Notes: generated by a model from the letters alone, not told the origin. A stretch of DNA of 64,000 nt from Rhizobium favelukesii (GCF_000577275.2 NZ_HG916852.1:2917001-2981000), one strand, 5' to 3'; positions 18,293 to 27,022 are shown, counted from the first letter of the stretch. Made by a program: numbers and translations.

Positions 18293-18803
18293 CCCCGTTT
18301 CCCCACTCTTGTCTGCGCGCGATCGGCGCCACATATGTTTCAACGGGATAGCGAAATATGCCGCGACTGTGAATAGTGCACTGGTTGCCCAACGCTCGTC
18401 CAAGCCGCTATCAGTCAGACATCGAACCTATCCATTGCGAGGACAAGACATGAAATCACTCGAACTCATTGTCGAGCGCATCATCCTTTCGAGCTGACCA
18501 AAAAGCGAAGATAACGGACAAGATCTGATCCCGAAATGATTCGAAAGTCCTTGGCGCCTGGCCGCGGGCGCCCCCGGAATTCCGGCCCGCACGGGCGCTC
18601 AGTCGCCTTCGCACAGATGGAATGGTCCATTCCGTCTCCTTGGGTTGCGTTTCCAGCGGGCATGAAAACAACCATAGGCCGATCGCTGTGGTTAAAGTAA
18701 TACAATTGAAATTAATCACTGCGCGCCGCGCTGTTTGGCACTAGCAAATATATCAGTTTGCATATTCTATTGCGCTGATATGAAGGTAAGCAGGGACGCA
18801 TTC
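18293..18803. other. Non-coding region between fhs and the LuxR gene
   Basis: About 510 bases separate the divergent starts of fhs and luxR. Short frames here have no recognisable content. The left part must hold the fhs promoter. Near 18550-18600 is GC-rich with GGCGCC palindromes. The right 90 bases are AT-rich and contain the dyad listed separately. Confidence 0.6.
18744..18761. promoter_or_regulatory. 18-bp dyad upstream of the LuxR gene
   Basis: GCAAA-N8-TTTGC lies 43 bases before the chosen luxR start. Size and symmetry are those of LuxR-family operators, so autoregulation is possible; there is no other evidence. Confidence 0.4.
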
Positions 18804-19529
18804 ATGTCTTACATGACGACCTCGGAACGGCAGCTGTCTCTCGTCACGGAGATTTCAGCGGCCAACACCAGGGCCGAATTCGCACAAGCTCTCGTTGGGG
18901 CAGCACGCGCTTACGGTTTCCGGCATGTAACCTTGATGCATGCCCCCGCTCCCGAAAGCACTCTTCTCAAAACCCTTCTCATCGAAACCTCGCTTCCATC
19001 CGCATACTTCAACCAGTTTGACCGCGCCCGCATCATGCGCTTTCCGACGCTGCCGACGGGAATGGGCGACTCGGCCCTGCCGCGTTCCTGGAACCTTTCC
19101 GACAATGCCTGCGACAGTATTTTCCCGGATGAGTTGAGCAAGCTTCTGCGCGCCTTCGGCATACCGACGGGCGTCGCGGTGCCCGCCTATACACGCGACA
19201 GTGAGCGAATCCTGTTCTGGCTGGCGGGCGACCGCCAAGCGGTCGGGCAGACGGAGCTCAACGAACTCACCATGGTGACCCTCCATTTGCTCGACGCGTA
19301 TCACCGCACGAAGCAATCGAAGCTCATGGAACACCCGCCCCTTTCTGCCCGCGAACGGGAGGTCGTCCGCTGGACGGCACAGGGAAAAACGTCGATCGAG
19401 ATCGGCCAGATCCTTTCGCTATCCGATCACACCGTGAACGCCTATATGACAAGCGCCATCAAAAAGCTCGACTGCGTGAACCGGACGCAGCTTGTCGCCA
19501 AGGCGATCCGGATGAAACTGATCAACTGA
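18804..19529 (+). CDS. LuxR-family transcriptional regulator without a synthase partner
   Basis: The 241-residue protein has an N-terminal region resembling the autoinducer-binding domain (about 10-165) and a C-terminal LuxR helix-turn-helix (LSAREREVVRWTAQGKTSIE, then LSLSDHTVNAYMTSAIKKL). The usual acyl-homoserine-lactone contact residues (Trp57, Tyr61, Asp70, Trp85 of TraR) are not evident in the corresponding stretch, so it may sense another ligand or none. I chose ATG 18804 with AGGGA seven bases upstream; ATG 18780 is in frame. No luxI homologue is in the window. Targets are unknown; a dyad in its own promoter suggests self-control. Confidence 0.82.
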   Translation: MSYMTTSERQLSLVTEISAANTRAEFAQALVGAARAYGFRHVTLMHAPAPESTLLKTLLIETSLPSAYFNQFDRARIMRFPTLPTGMGDSALPRSWNLSDNACDSIFPDELSKLLRAFGIPTGVAVPAYTRDSERILFWLAGDRQAVGQTELNELTMVTLHLLDAYHRTKQSKLMEHPPLSAREREVVRWTAQGKTSIEIGQILSLSDHTVNAYMTSAIKKLDCVNRTQLVAKAIRMKLIN

Positions 19530-19538
19530 ACAAGGTGC

Positions 19539-20660
19539 TCAGCGATCGAGTACGGAGCGAATCTCGACGAGATTCGACCGGACGCGAAGAATGTAGAAGC
19601 CCATCGTCGCCAGATGGCTCGGCATGATCCAGCCGTCTTCCCGACCGTTGGAAATAATTGCCGGCTGGATCTGCAACGCCGCCTGGAACTGCCTCGTCGT
19701 TGCGCTAAAGATTGCGCCCAGATTGCGCTCCGCGACGACTTGGGAAAAGTCGGATTGTGCGGCCGCAAGGATCGCGTAGTAGGCATAAAGCTGACCGTAG
19801 GCGAACCAGAAGCGGTCGTCGGCGCGTGTATCGAACCAGCCGCGATGATGGTTCTGCGAGCGGTCGGCGAGCACATCAGAGGTGCTGCCGAGATCGTTGG
19901 CGATGCGGTCGACGAACTGGATCAGGTTGTCCGCGCGTCCATCGAAGATCGCGTTGCAGGCGGCTAGGTCGGCATTGAATTTGCGCAGGCTTTCGAGAGC
20001 GGAGCGATAATAGCTTGGTGTCGGCGTCTTCGGCCCGAACGGATCAAGTCCGAAATACCAGCTGTACTCGTCGAACTGCAAATTTCCGCGCGCCCTTTGC
20101 AGATCGTTGTTGATCCCCGACGTGCCCCGCACGCGGCCAAGCGTATCGACGAGTTCGACCGAGGTGCGACGGACCGCCTGGTTCACGCCACGCTGAAACG
20201 ACGCCTTGTTGTCGAGGAACGGCGTGTGATCCCAGTCGATGCCGAAGAAGCCGAGACGATAGAGGAGCATGGAGGAGATCCACGCATTCTGATTGACGTT
20301 GAAGTCCGTCAGATCGGCGGCGACATCGACGATGGCCGAGCGCTGGCAGGTCTTCGTCGCCGACCCGTCTGTTGTCGGCAGTTCCTGACCGGCGGGAACC
20401 TTGCGCTCCGAAAGTCGATACTCGTTCACGAAAGAAGGGTTGAACCCGGACCAGACCTGCGTCTGCCAGATGAAATAGCAATAGAGAACAGCAAGCAGCC
20501 CGAGAAAGCCAAGGATCGGCAACCGGACCATCCATGTGCGCTGTACATACCAGCCACGGGCGGCGATAAATGGCCAGAAAGCCCAGGCGAAGAAGATCCG
20601 CGCAAAGCGTGCGATGGTCCGGCCGATCAGCCTGAAAAACCCGGCGATCCGGTCGAGCAT
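19539..20660 (-). CDS. DUF2333 family membrane protein
   Basis: The 373-residue protein matches DUF2333. The N-terminus has amphipathic and hydrophobic helices (FARIFFAWAFWPFIAARGW) and one strong membrane segment LPILGFLGLLAVLYCYFIW at about 47-65; the rest is soluble, rich in Tyr and Trp, probably periplasmic. Conserved stretches include NQNAWISSMLLYRLGFFGID and ADDRFWFAYGQLYAYYAIL. AAGGAG precedes the ATG by six bases. It follows a coiled-coil gene on the same strand by 106 bases, and the two may work together. Function unknown. Confidence 0.85.
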   Translation of the reverse strand: MLDRIAGFFRLIGRTIARFARIFFAWAFWPFIAARGWYVQRTWMVRLPILGFLGLLAVLYCYFIWQTQVWSGFNPSFVNEYRLSERKVPAGQELPTTDGSATKTCQRSAIVDVAADLTDFNVNQNAWISSMLLYRLGFFGIDWDHTPFLDNKASFQRGVNQAVRRTSVELVDTLGRVRGTSGINNDLQRARGNLQFDEYSWYFGLDPFGPKTPTPSYYRSALESLRKFNADLAACNAIFDGRADNLIQFVDRIANDLGSTSDVLADRSQNHHRGWFDTRADDRFWFAYGQLYAYYAILAAAQSDFSQVVAERNLGAIFSATTRQFQAALQIQPAIISNGREDGWIMPSHLATMGFYILRVRSNLVEIRSVLDR

Positions 20661-20766
20661 CGTCTTCTCCTTGCCGTGATCGGCGAACGTTGTTTGCGCA
20701 CTGACATATGCGCTCGCTCCGGCAAGGACAATATCATGCTGATATTATTGTTTCTTCGGCGAGAGG

Positions 20767-21840
20767 CTAAGAGCGCAGAAAGCGGAAGCGCAGACGCTTG
20801 GAGATTTTCGTCGTATCGATGATCGGCCCGCCGGAGCTTTCCTCCGGCGCCTGCTGGAAGGCCCCGAACTTGCTCGCGAAGACGGCGTCTGCCATCCGCT
20901 TGCGATGCTCCAATTCCTGCGGCACCAGCATGTTACGCTCAAACAGTTCAATCGGACCGGCAATGGCGGGAAAGAGTTCGGCTGAAATCTGGACCTTCGA
21001 ACCCGGAATGTCCGTGTCGACCTGTGCCTGATAGATCAGCAGTCGCTCTTCGGTGTCGATCACCATCTTGCGGCTGAGGGCGTTGCACTGGCCGACCTGG
21101 CTATTCAGGGCATCGACGAAAACCTGGAAGAGATTGATGAAGCGTTCGCGGCGCTGGCTATCCTCGCGCATTGCGCGTTCTTCATCGGCAACGCGGCCAG
21201 CGTCCGCCTTCAGGGCGCGCCGCTCTTCTTCCATGCGCTCCCATTCGGCCTTGCTTCCGTAAAGGCCAATCCTGCCCTGCGTCGTCAGCGCCCTGGCATT
21301 CAATTCCCGGATGCGGAGGCGCGCGATATCGATCTTGTCGACAAGCCGACGGCGCTGCTCGACGACACCGATCAGCCCATGCTCCCCCAACTTATGAAAG
21401 TCGATGCCAATCGTGCGGTAGCTCGCGATGACACCCGTGGTGGCATCCGACTTCACCAGCAGGTCGCGCAGCCGCTCCACAACAGGAGCAGCGCGCACCC
21501 GCGCGCTATGGCGACGCCACATCCGCTGGCGCGAAAAGCGACCGATGAATCTTTCGCCCGCCGTCAGGCCACGGAAGCTGTCGAGATCCGACGAAACCTT
21601 GATCGTCAGCGTATCGAGGACGGAAACGAGTTCCGCGAGGAGATTGGTCAGGCTCGCGCCGTTTGCGACAAACGCCTGGAAGCGGCCGTTCTCGACAAGG
21701 AAGCGCTCATCGTCGACCGCGGCCCCATGGCGTGCAAACTCGCTGATGAACTCGACGCAGACCCTGGCTTCAAGACGCAACTGTTCCACGAGCGCTCGCG
21801 CGGCTTCCAGCTGCGTGTCGAAGGAAAAAGGCTTGCGCAC
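20767..21840 (-). CDS. Cytoplasmic coiled-coil protein, unknown function
   Basis: A 357-residue, highly charged helical protein with no signal peptide or membrane segment. Long coiled-coil-prone stretches run through residues 160-260 (EERRALKADAGRVADEERAM). I recognise no enzymatic motif. Start is GTG 21840, preceded by GGAGG seven bases upstream. Two copies of a 15-bp direct repeat lie just upstream. It precedes the DUF2333 membrane protein on the same strand, which suggests a membrane-linked structural pair, but this is inference from position. Confidence 0.7.
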   Translation of the reverse strand: MRKPFSFDTQLEAARALVEQLRLEARVCVEFISEFARHGAAVDDERFLVENGRFQAFVANGASLTNLLAELVSVLDTLTIKVSSDLDSFRGLTAGERFIGRFSRQRMWRRHSARVRAAPVVERLRDLLVKSDATTGVIASYRTIGIDFHKLGEHGLIGVVEQRRRLVDKIDIARLRIRELNARALTTQGRIGLYGSKAEWERMEEERRALKADAGRVADEERAMREDSQRRERFINLFQVFVDALNSQVGQCNALSRKMVIDTEERLLIYQAQVDTDIPGSKVQISAELFPAIAGPIELFERNMLVPQELEHRKRMADAVFASKFGAFQQAPEESSGGPIIDTTKISKRLRFRFLRS

Positions 21841-21857
21841 GGGGACGCCTCCATCAA

Positions 21858-21891
21858 TCGGTTATGGCGAAATGGCTCGGTTATGGCGAAA
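21858..21891. repeat. Two 15-bp direct repeats, period 19
   Basis: TCGGTTATGGCGAAA occurs at 21858-21872 and 21877-21891, 18-51 bases upstream of the coiled-coil gene start. Placement in the promoter region suggests a regulator bound in tandem, or a small local duplication. Confidence 0.7.
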
Positions 21892-21933
21892 CTAGCGCAT
21901 AAGCCGCCGAACCGGAATCGATTTGAGGAACGG

Positions 21934-22536
21934 TCATACCGCTTCGGCGAGCCATTCCCCGTTCATGGCGTCATCCCAATGGCGCCGGCACAGAGACACG
22001 TACTTTTCGTTGCCGCCGACATCGATCTGCGCGCCTTCGCGCAGCACCTTTCCTTCTGCGTCGAGGCGTACCACCATCGTCGCCTTGCGCCCGCAATGGC
22101 AGATCGTCCGGACCTCGCGCATCTCGTCGGCGATCGCAAGAAGCTCCTCAGACGCGGGAAACAGTTTCCCTTGAAAATCGGTCCTGAGCCCATAGACCAT
22201 GACCGGAATGTTCATGCGGTCGACGATCCGGGCGAGCTGCCAGACATGTTCGCGCGTCATGAAATGAGCTTCGTCGACGAAGACGCAAGCGATTGGCTCC
22301 CCCTCCTTGCTGAGGTCGCCGATCAAGGCCTGCAAGTCCGCTTCCGGTTCGAAGCCGACGGCGCTCGCCTTGAGCCCGATCCGGGAGCCGATAATCCCCT
22401 TTCCGACGCGCTCGTCGAAGGCCGCAATCAGCAAAACGACACGCATGCCGCGCTCCTCGTAATTATAGGAGGCCTGCAGCAGCATCGTCGACTTGCCGGC
22501 ATTCATGGTCGAGTAGTTAAAATAGAGTTTTGCCAT
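21934..22536 (-). CDS. tdk: Thymidine kinase
   Basis: The 200-residue enzyme phosphorylates thymidine with ATP in nucleotide salvage. The P-loop is STMNAGKST (9-17), the Walker B-like FVDEAHFM follows near residue 88, and the zinc site uses ICHCGRKA and SLCRRHW. The start ATG 22536 was chosen because MAKLYFNYSTMNAGKST is the family N-terminus; an in-frame extension of 133 residues to 22935 overlaps choX. It is divergent from choX. Confidence 0.96.
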   Translation of the reverse strand: MAKLYFNYSTMNAGKSTMLLQASYNYEERGMRVVLLIAAFDERVGKGIIGSRIGLKASAVGFEPEADLQALIGDLSKEGEPIACVFVDEAHFMTREHVWQLARIVDRMNIPVMVYGLRTDFQGKLFPASEELLAIADEMREVRTICHCGRKATMVVRLDAEGKVLREGAQIDVGGNEKYVSLCRRHWDDAMNGEWLAEAV

Positions 22537-22771
22537 CGTTTTCTCCGTCTTTCGCTTTTTGGAAGCTCGAAACTGCGAAGAAAAGTCCCTCATTTTGATA
22601 ATCACAGGAAAATCGAGGCCAGAAACCGTCAAAACCCTTGAAAACCCGGCATTCCGCGAAAAATGCCCTACGTCGCAATCGGGTACTGCAATGCGGCGCA
22701 AACGCGCTCGGGTCGCTTGTAAAACTCGGCTATTGGTGATTGGCTTGGGAACGCAAGACTGGGAGTCAAAA

Positions 22772-23725
22772 ATGAAAACGACAAGCGCATTCAAACTGAC
22801 CACCGCCACCGCAGTTGCCGCTCTCTCTGTTGCAACAGCAGCATTCGCCGCAGATCCCGATAGCTGCTTGGCCGTGCGTCTTTCAGACGTCGGCTGGACG
22901 GACATCACCGCCACCACCGCCACCGCCGCAGTCATTCTGAAGAACCTCGGCTACGAGCCGGATGTTAAGGTTCTCTCGGTTCCGGTCACCTATCAGTCGA
23001 TGAAAAACAAGGACATCGACGTGTTCCTCGGCAACTGGATGCCGGCCCAGAAGAAGGACGTCCAGCCCTACCTCGATGAAAAGACTGTCGATTCCCTCGG
23101 CGTCAACCTCGAGGGCGCCAAGTACACGCTCGCGACCAATGCCAAGGGCGTTGAACTCGGCATCAAGGATTTCGGCGACATCGGCAAGCACAAGGACGAG
23201 CTCGACGGCAAGATCTACGGGATCGAGCCGGGCAACGACGGCAACCGCCTCGTCATGACCCTGATCGAAAAGAACGAGATGGGAATGGGCGGCCTTGAAC
23301 TCGTGGAGTCCTCCGAACAAGGCATGCTGGCGCAGGTCGCCCGCGCCGAAAAGGAAGGCAAGCCGGTCGTATTCCTCGGTTGGGCGCCCCATCCGATGAA
23401 CGAAAACTTCAAGATGACCTATCTGACGGGCGGCGACAGCACCTTCGGTCCGAACTTCGGTGGCGCGACGGTCTACACCAACACCCGTGCCGGCTACACC
23501 ACCGAATGCCCCAACGTCGGCAAGTTCATCTCGAACCTGAAGTTCAATCTGGAAATGGAAAACCAGATCATGGGCAAGATCCTCAACGATGGTGAGGATC
23601 CGCAGGTCGCCGCGACCGAGTGGCTGAAGGCAAATCCGAACGCAGTCGATCCCTGGCTCGCAGGCATCACGACGAAGGATGGCAAGGACGCCCTTGCCGC
23701 CGTGAAGTCGGGCCTTGGCCTTTGA
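22772..23725 (+). CDS. choX: Choline ABC transporter periplasmic binding protein
   Basis: ChoX binds choline (and weakly acetylcholine or betaine) in the periplasm and delivers it to ChoWV. The 317-residue precursor has a signal peptide ending ATAAFAADP. Aromatic residues expected in the quaternary-ammonium cage are visible: Trp in SDVGWTDITATT, FLGNWMPAQ and VFLGWAPHPM, and Tyr in KIYGIEPG. GGGAG precedes ATG 22772; a longer frame from 22559 has no signal peptide. It is the first gene of choXWV and is followed by a strong hairpin before choW, which should leave binding protein in excess over the membrane parts. Confidence 0.96.
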   Translation: MKTTSAFKLTTATAVAALSVATAAFAADPDSCLAVRLSDVGWTDITATTATAAVILKNLGYEPDVKVLSVPVTYQSMKNKDIDVFLGNWMPAQKKDVQPYLDEKTVDSLGVNLEGAKYTLATNAKGVELGIKDFGDIGKHKDELDGKIYGIEPGNDGNRLVMTLIEKNEMGMGGLELVESSEQGMLAQVARAEKEGKPVVFLGWAPHPMNENFKMTYLTGGDSTFGPNFGGATVYTNTRAGYTTECPNVGKFISNLKFNLEMENQIMGKILNDGEDPQVAATEWLKANPNAVDPWLAGITTKDGKDALAAVKSGLGL

Positions 23726-23736
23726 AACTGATGAAC

Positions 23737-23764
23737 GGGGCGGCCCTCGCCGCCCCTTCTTGTT
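23737..23764 (+). terminator. Partial terminator between choX and choW
   Basis: GGGGCGGC-CCTC-GCCGCCCC (23737-23756) followed by TTCTTGTTT sits 11 bases after the choX stop and 37 before choW. Within an operon it probably reduces readthrough or protects the choX message end. Confidence 0.75.
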
Positions 23765-23801
23765 TCACCTCGATCTTTGCTCTTTCGGATAGGCGCGCTC
23801 C

Positions 23802-24647
23802 TTGAATTGGATCACCGACTATAAAATTCCTATTGGCCCGCTCGCCAAATCGACCGTCGATTGGCTGACATCGAGCGGCGAGTGGTTTTTCGACCGGCTT
23901 GCATTCTTTTTATCGCACGTTATCAATGCGTTGCTCTTCATTCTGCAAGCCCCGCATCCGCTCATCGTGCTGGCTGCGATCGTTGGGATCGCCTATTGGC
24001 TGCGCCGCTCGATCGGCGTCGCGGTCTTCACCCTGCTCGGCTTGCTGCTGATCATGAACCAGGGCTACTGGAAGGAGACGACGGAAACGCTGGCGCTCGT
24101 CCTGGCGTCGACGTTCGTCAGCATGGCGATCGGCATTCCGCTCGGTATCGCCGGGGCTCGACGCGCCTGGGTGTTTTCCATCATGCGGCCGGTCCTCGAC
24201 CTGATGCAGACGATTCCGACCTTCGTGTACCTCATCCCAGCGCTCATTCTCTTCGGCCTCGGCATGGTTCCGGGCCTGATCGCAACCGTCATTTTCGCGA
24301 TCCCCGCCCCAATCCGTCTGACGCGCCTCGGCATCATCTCGACCCCCTCCTCGCTCGTGGAGGCCGCGGAATCGTTCGGCGCGACGCCAATGCAGGTGCT
24401 GCGCAAGGTCGAGCTTCCCTTCGCCATGCCGCAGATCATGGCCGGCCTCACGCAGACGATCATGCTTTCTCTCTCGATGGTGGTTATCGCCGCGCTCGTC
24501 GGCGCCGATGGTCTCGGAAAGCCGGTGGTGCGCGCGCTCAATACGGTCAACGTCGCCATGGGCTTCCAAGCGGGTCTCTGTATCGTCATTCTTGCGATTA
24601 TTCTCGACCGCATGTTCCGTGCGACAGGTGAAGGAGAAGGCGTATGA
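23802..24647 (+). CDS. choW: Choline ABC transporter permease
   Basis: The 281-residue inner-membrane permease has about six membrane segments and the binding-protein-dependent permease loop, seen as EAAESFGATPMQVLRKVELPFAMPQIM split across 185-212. The start is an unusual TTG at 23802, with GGATAGG eight bases upstream; the protein then reads MNWITDYKIPIGPLAKS, the normal family N-terminus. It overlaps choV by four bases (ATGA). It belongs to the glycine-betaine/proline (ProW/OpuAB) permease family. Confidence 0.95.
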   Translation: MNWITDYKIPIGPLAKSTVDWLTSSGEWFFDRLAFFLSHVINALLFILQAPHPLIVLAAIVGIAYWLRRSIGVAVFTLLGLLLIMNQGYWKETTETLALVLASTFVSMAIGIPLGIAGARRAWVFSIMRPVLDLMQTIPTFVYLIPALILFGLGMVPGLIATVIFAIPAPIRLTRLGIISTPSSLVEAAESFGATPMQVLRKVELPFAMPQIMAGLTQTIMLSLSMVVIAALVGADGLGKPVVRALNTVNVAMGFQAGLCIVILAIILDRMFRATGEGEGV

Positions 24648-25696
24648 CCGCGGTCCGCTTCGACAACGTCAGCATCGTCTTCGGCGACAAGCCGGAAAAC
24701 GCCCTCGCCTTGGCCGATCAGGGCAAGAACCGCGACGAGATCGGTGCTGCGACTGGCCTCGTTCTCGGCGTGGCGGATGCCTCGCTCTCGGTTCAGGAAG
24801 GCGAGATTTTGGTCCTCATGGGACTTTCGGGCTCCGGCAAGTCGACCCTGCTGCGTGCGGTGAACGGGCTGGCGCCCGTCGTGCGCGGCGAGGTGTCGGT
24901 TGCAACGTCGAATGGGCCTTGCAATCCCTACAAGACCACTGCCAAGGGCTTGCGCGACTTGCGCATGCATACCGTTTCGATGGTCTTCCAGCAGTTCGCG
25001 CTGCTGCCGTGGCGCACCGTGGCGGAGAATGTCGGCTTCGGCCTTGAGCTTGCAGGTATGGCGGAAGCCGAGCGCAAGAAGCGCGTGGGCGAACAACTCG
25101 AACTCGTCAACCTGACGAAATGGGCCGACCGCAAGGTCAACGAGCTGTCCGGCGGCATGCAGCAGCGTGTCGGCCTGGCGCGTGCCTTTGCGACTGGTGC
25201 GCCGATCCTTTTGATGGACGAGCCGTTCTCGGCGCTCGATCCGCTGATCCGCACGCGCCTGCAGGATGAGCTTCTCGAGTTCCAGCGGCGGCTGAAGAAG
25301 ACCATCCTGTTTGTCAGTCACGATCTCGACGAGGCGTTCCGCATCGGCAACCGCATCGCCATCATGGAGGGCGGGCGCATCATCCAGTGCGGCACGCCGC
25401 AGGAAATCGTCAAGAACCCGGCCGACCAGTACGTCGCCGATTTCGTCCAGCACATGAACCCGATCAGCATGCTGACTGCGCAGGACGTGATGCAGCCCGG
25501 GCTCGGTCATGCAGCGGCGGGCGCCAGCGTCAGCGGCACGGCGCGTGTCGAGACGCCACTGATCGACATTCTCGATGCGCTGTCGCGCCAGCCCGGAAGC
25601 ATCGGCGTCGTGGAAAACGGCGCCATCGTTGGCACCATCTCGGCGCAGGATATCGTCGAAGGCTTGACCCAGCACCGGCGCAAAGAACAGGCTTGA
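24644..25696 (+). CDS. choV: Choline ABC transporter ATP-binding subunit
   Basis: The 350-residue ATPase powers choline import with ChoW and ChoX. Walker A is GLSGSGKST (60-68), the signature NELSGGMQQRVGLARA, and Walker B PILLMDEPFSALDPL. After about residue 285 a short C-terminal region with IDILDALSRQPGSIGVVE and GTISAQDIVEG looks like a single CBS-type element, as in ProV-family ATPases that sense ionic strength. It overlaps choW by four bases and ends 31 bases before the HugZ-like gene. Confidence 0.96.
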   Translation: MTAVRFDNVSIVFGDKPENALALADQGKNRDEIGAATGLVLGVADASLSVQEGEILVLMGLSGSGKSTLLRAVNGLAPVVRGEVSVATSNGPCNPYKTTAKGLRDLRMHTVSMVFQQFALLPWRTVAENVGFGLELAGMAEAERKKRVGEQLELVNLTKWADRKVNELSGGMQQRVGLARAFATGAPILLMDEPFSALDPLIRTRLQDELLEFQRRLKKTILFVSHDLDEAFRIGNRIAIMEGGRIIQCGTPQEIVKNPADQYVADFVQHMNPISMLTAQDVMQPGLGHAAAGASVSGTARVETPLIDILDALSRQPGSIGVVENGAIVGTISAQDIVEGLTQHRRKEQA

Positions 25697-25727
25697 TCCC
25701 GCCGTCCGCTTCCGCCAGAAAGTGGAC

Positions 25728-26480
25728 ATGAAAGATCAAGCTTCCGTTCTCAGGGAAACGGACGGAGAAGCCCGCAAGCTCGCTCGCACGCTTCTCCGCT
25801 CCGCCCGCTACGCCGCAATTGCCGTTCTCGATCCCGCGACCGGCTTCCCCTTTGCGAGCCGCGTCCTGCTCGGCACCGACATCGATGGCGTTCCCGTCAT
25901 TCTCGTCTCGGGTCTGTCGACGCATACGCGCGCGCTCGACGCCGATCGTCGGGCCTCGCTCCTGACGGGTGAGCCCGGCAAGGGCGATCCGCTTGCCCAT
26001 GCCCGCCTGACAACCCAATGCCTTGCCGAACCGGTCGAGCGCGACAGCGAGGTCCATGCGCGAATTCGTAGCCGCTTCCTCAACCGCCATGCCAAGGCAA
26101 AGCTCTACATCGATTTCCCGGACTTCCGCTTCTTCCGGCTTGTGCCGCAGTCGGCAAGCCTCAATGGCGGATTTGGTCGCGCCTATCTTCTGCAAGGCGA
26201 CGACCTGACGATTCGATCCTCCGGCAGCGAGGCCGTGGCGGCGCAAGCCGACGCGATAGTGCAAGAATTGCTAGGTAAGCGCCCCGATTTCGCCGCGACG
26301 ATCGCAGCGGGCCTGAAGGCAGGCAACGGTGATTGGCGCATTTGTGGAGTCGATTGCGCCGGTTTCGATCTGATTTCGGGAGATTTTCTCTTGCGTTTCG
26401 AGTTTGACGCCGTCGCGCAAGGGGTTGAGGACGTTTATTCACATATATCTAACATAAAATACGCAATACCTGAAATTTAG
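25728..26480 (+). CDS. HugZ-like pyridoxamine-phosphate-oxidase-fold protein
   Basis: The 250-residue protein combines an N-terminal flavin-reductase/PNPOx split barrel (ARTLLRSARYAAIAVLDPAT, ASRVLLGTDIDGVPVILVSGLSTHTRAL) with a C-terminal DUF2470-like region (IICGVDCAGFDLISG-type). Such proteins include HugZ/HutZ haem-degrading enzymes and general FMN-binding proteins. ATG 25728 was chosen; GTG 25722 is two codons upstream. It lies 31 bases behind choV, so it may be cotranscribed, although a link to choline is not obvious. Haem breakdown would fit the haem receptor 10 kb away, but this is speculation. Confidence 0.75.
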   Translation: MKDQASVLRETDGEARKLARTLLRSARYAAIAVLDPATGFPFASRVLLGTDIDGVPVILVSGLSTHTRALDADRRASLLTGEPGKGDPLAHARLTTQCLAEPVERDSEVHARIRSRFLNRHAKAKLYIDFPDFRFFRLVPQSASLNGGFGRAYLLQGDDLTIRSSGSEAVAAQADAIVQELLGKRPDFAATIAAGLKAGNGDWRICGVDCAGFDLISGDFLLRFEFDAVAQGVEDVYSHISNIKYAIPEI

Positions 26481-26576
26481 CTATATACAATCTTGACGCG
26501 GTATTGATAGTTTTCGCCGTCCGGCATTGAGCGGGAACATGCGTTTTTGAAATTAGTTTCACATCGGGAAGAAGAT

Positions 26577-26894
26577 ATGGACACAATCGATTTAACCGCC
26601 AACGCAAACGTTGCAGCTGCCTTGTTGTCGGCCATGGCAAATCCGAAGAGACTCCTCATTCTGTGCAACCTCGTTAAGGGGGAAATTCCGGTCGGCGCGC
26701 TCGCGCAGCAGGTCGGCTTGAGCCAGTCCGCTCTCTCGCAGCACCTGTCCAAGCTGCGCGCGCAGAAGCTGGTAAAGACGCGCCGTGACGCCCAGACCAT
26801 TTACTATTCCAGCAATTCCGAGCCGGTTCTCAGGATCCTTGAAGCCCTCACCGACATTTATGCCGTTCAGAGCCGCGCAAAGTCTGCGGCGTAA
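26577..26894 (+). CDS. NolR-like ArsR-family regulator
   Basis: A 105-residue winged-helix protein. Residues 15-85 contain AALLSAMANPKRLLILCNLV, the recognition region LSQSALSQHLSKLRAQ, and TRRDAQTIYYSS, which is strikingly like rhizobial NolR, the repressor of nodulation genes. It is shorter than NolR at the C-terminus and lacks the usual ArsR metal-binding CxC motif. ATG 26577 follows GGAAGAAG. A good terminator lies 100 bases after the stop. It could be NolR itself or a paralogue; sequence alone does not settle this. Confidence 0.8.
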   Translation: MDTIDLTANANVAAALLSAMANPKRLLILCNLVKGEIPVGALAQQVGLSQSALSQHLSKLRAQKLVKTRRDAQTIYYSSNSEPVLRILEALTDIYAVQSRAKSAA

Positions 26895-26992
26895 GGACGC
26901 GCTGACATAATGTCAGCCTATAAGTCGCGCTGCCGAGGGGATGTATCCCGGAATAGTGCGGCATTTCATTTCAGCACCTGAGTATTGGTTTT

Positions 26993-27022
26993 AGACCGGC
27001 AGGAATGCCGGTCTATTTTTTT
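26993..27022 (+). terminator. Rho-independent terminator after the ArsR gene
   Basis: AGACCGGCA-GGAA-TGCCGGTCT (9-bp stem) followed by ATTTTTTT. A second small hairpin CTGACA-TAA-TGTCAG lies just after the stop codon near 26903. The remaining 180 bases up to the aminotransferase contain only the dyad listed next. Confidence 0.85.

Noticed and set aside
16601..18376. 591-codon open frame on the plus strand
   Set aside because: It is antisense to fhs, which matches its family end to end.
18456..18719. Small minus-strand open frame between fhs and luxR
   Set aside because: No recognisable protein features, no clear ribosome binding site, and it ends inside an AT-rich promoter region.
24065..25729. 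554-codon open frame on the minus strand
   Set aside because: It runs antisense through choW and choV and shows no recognisable domain.
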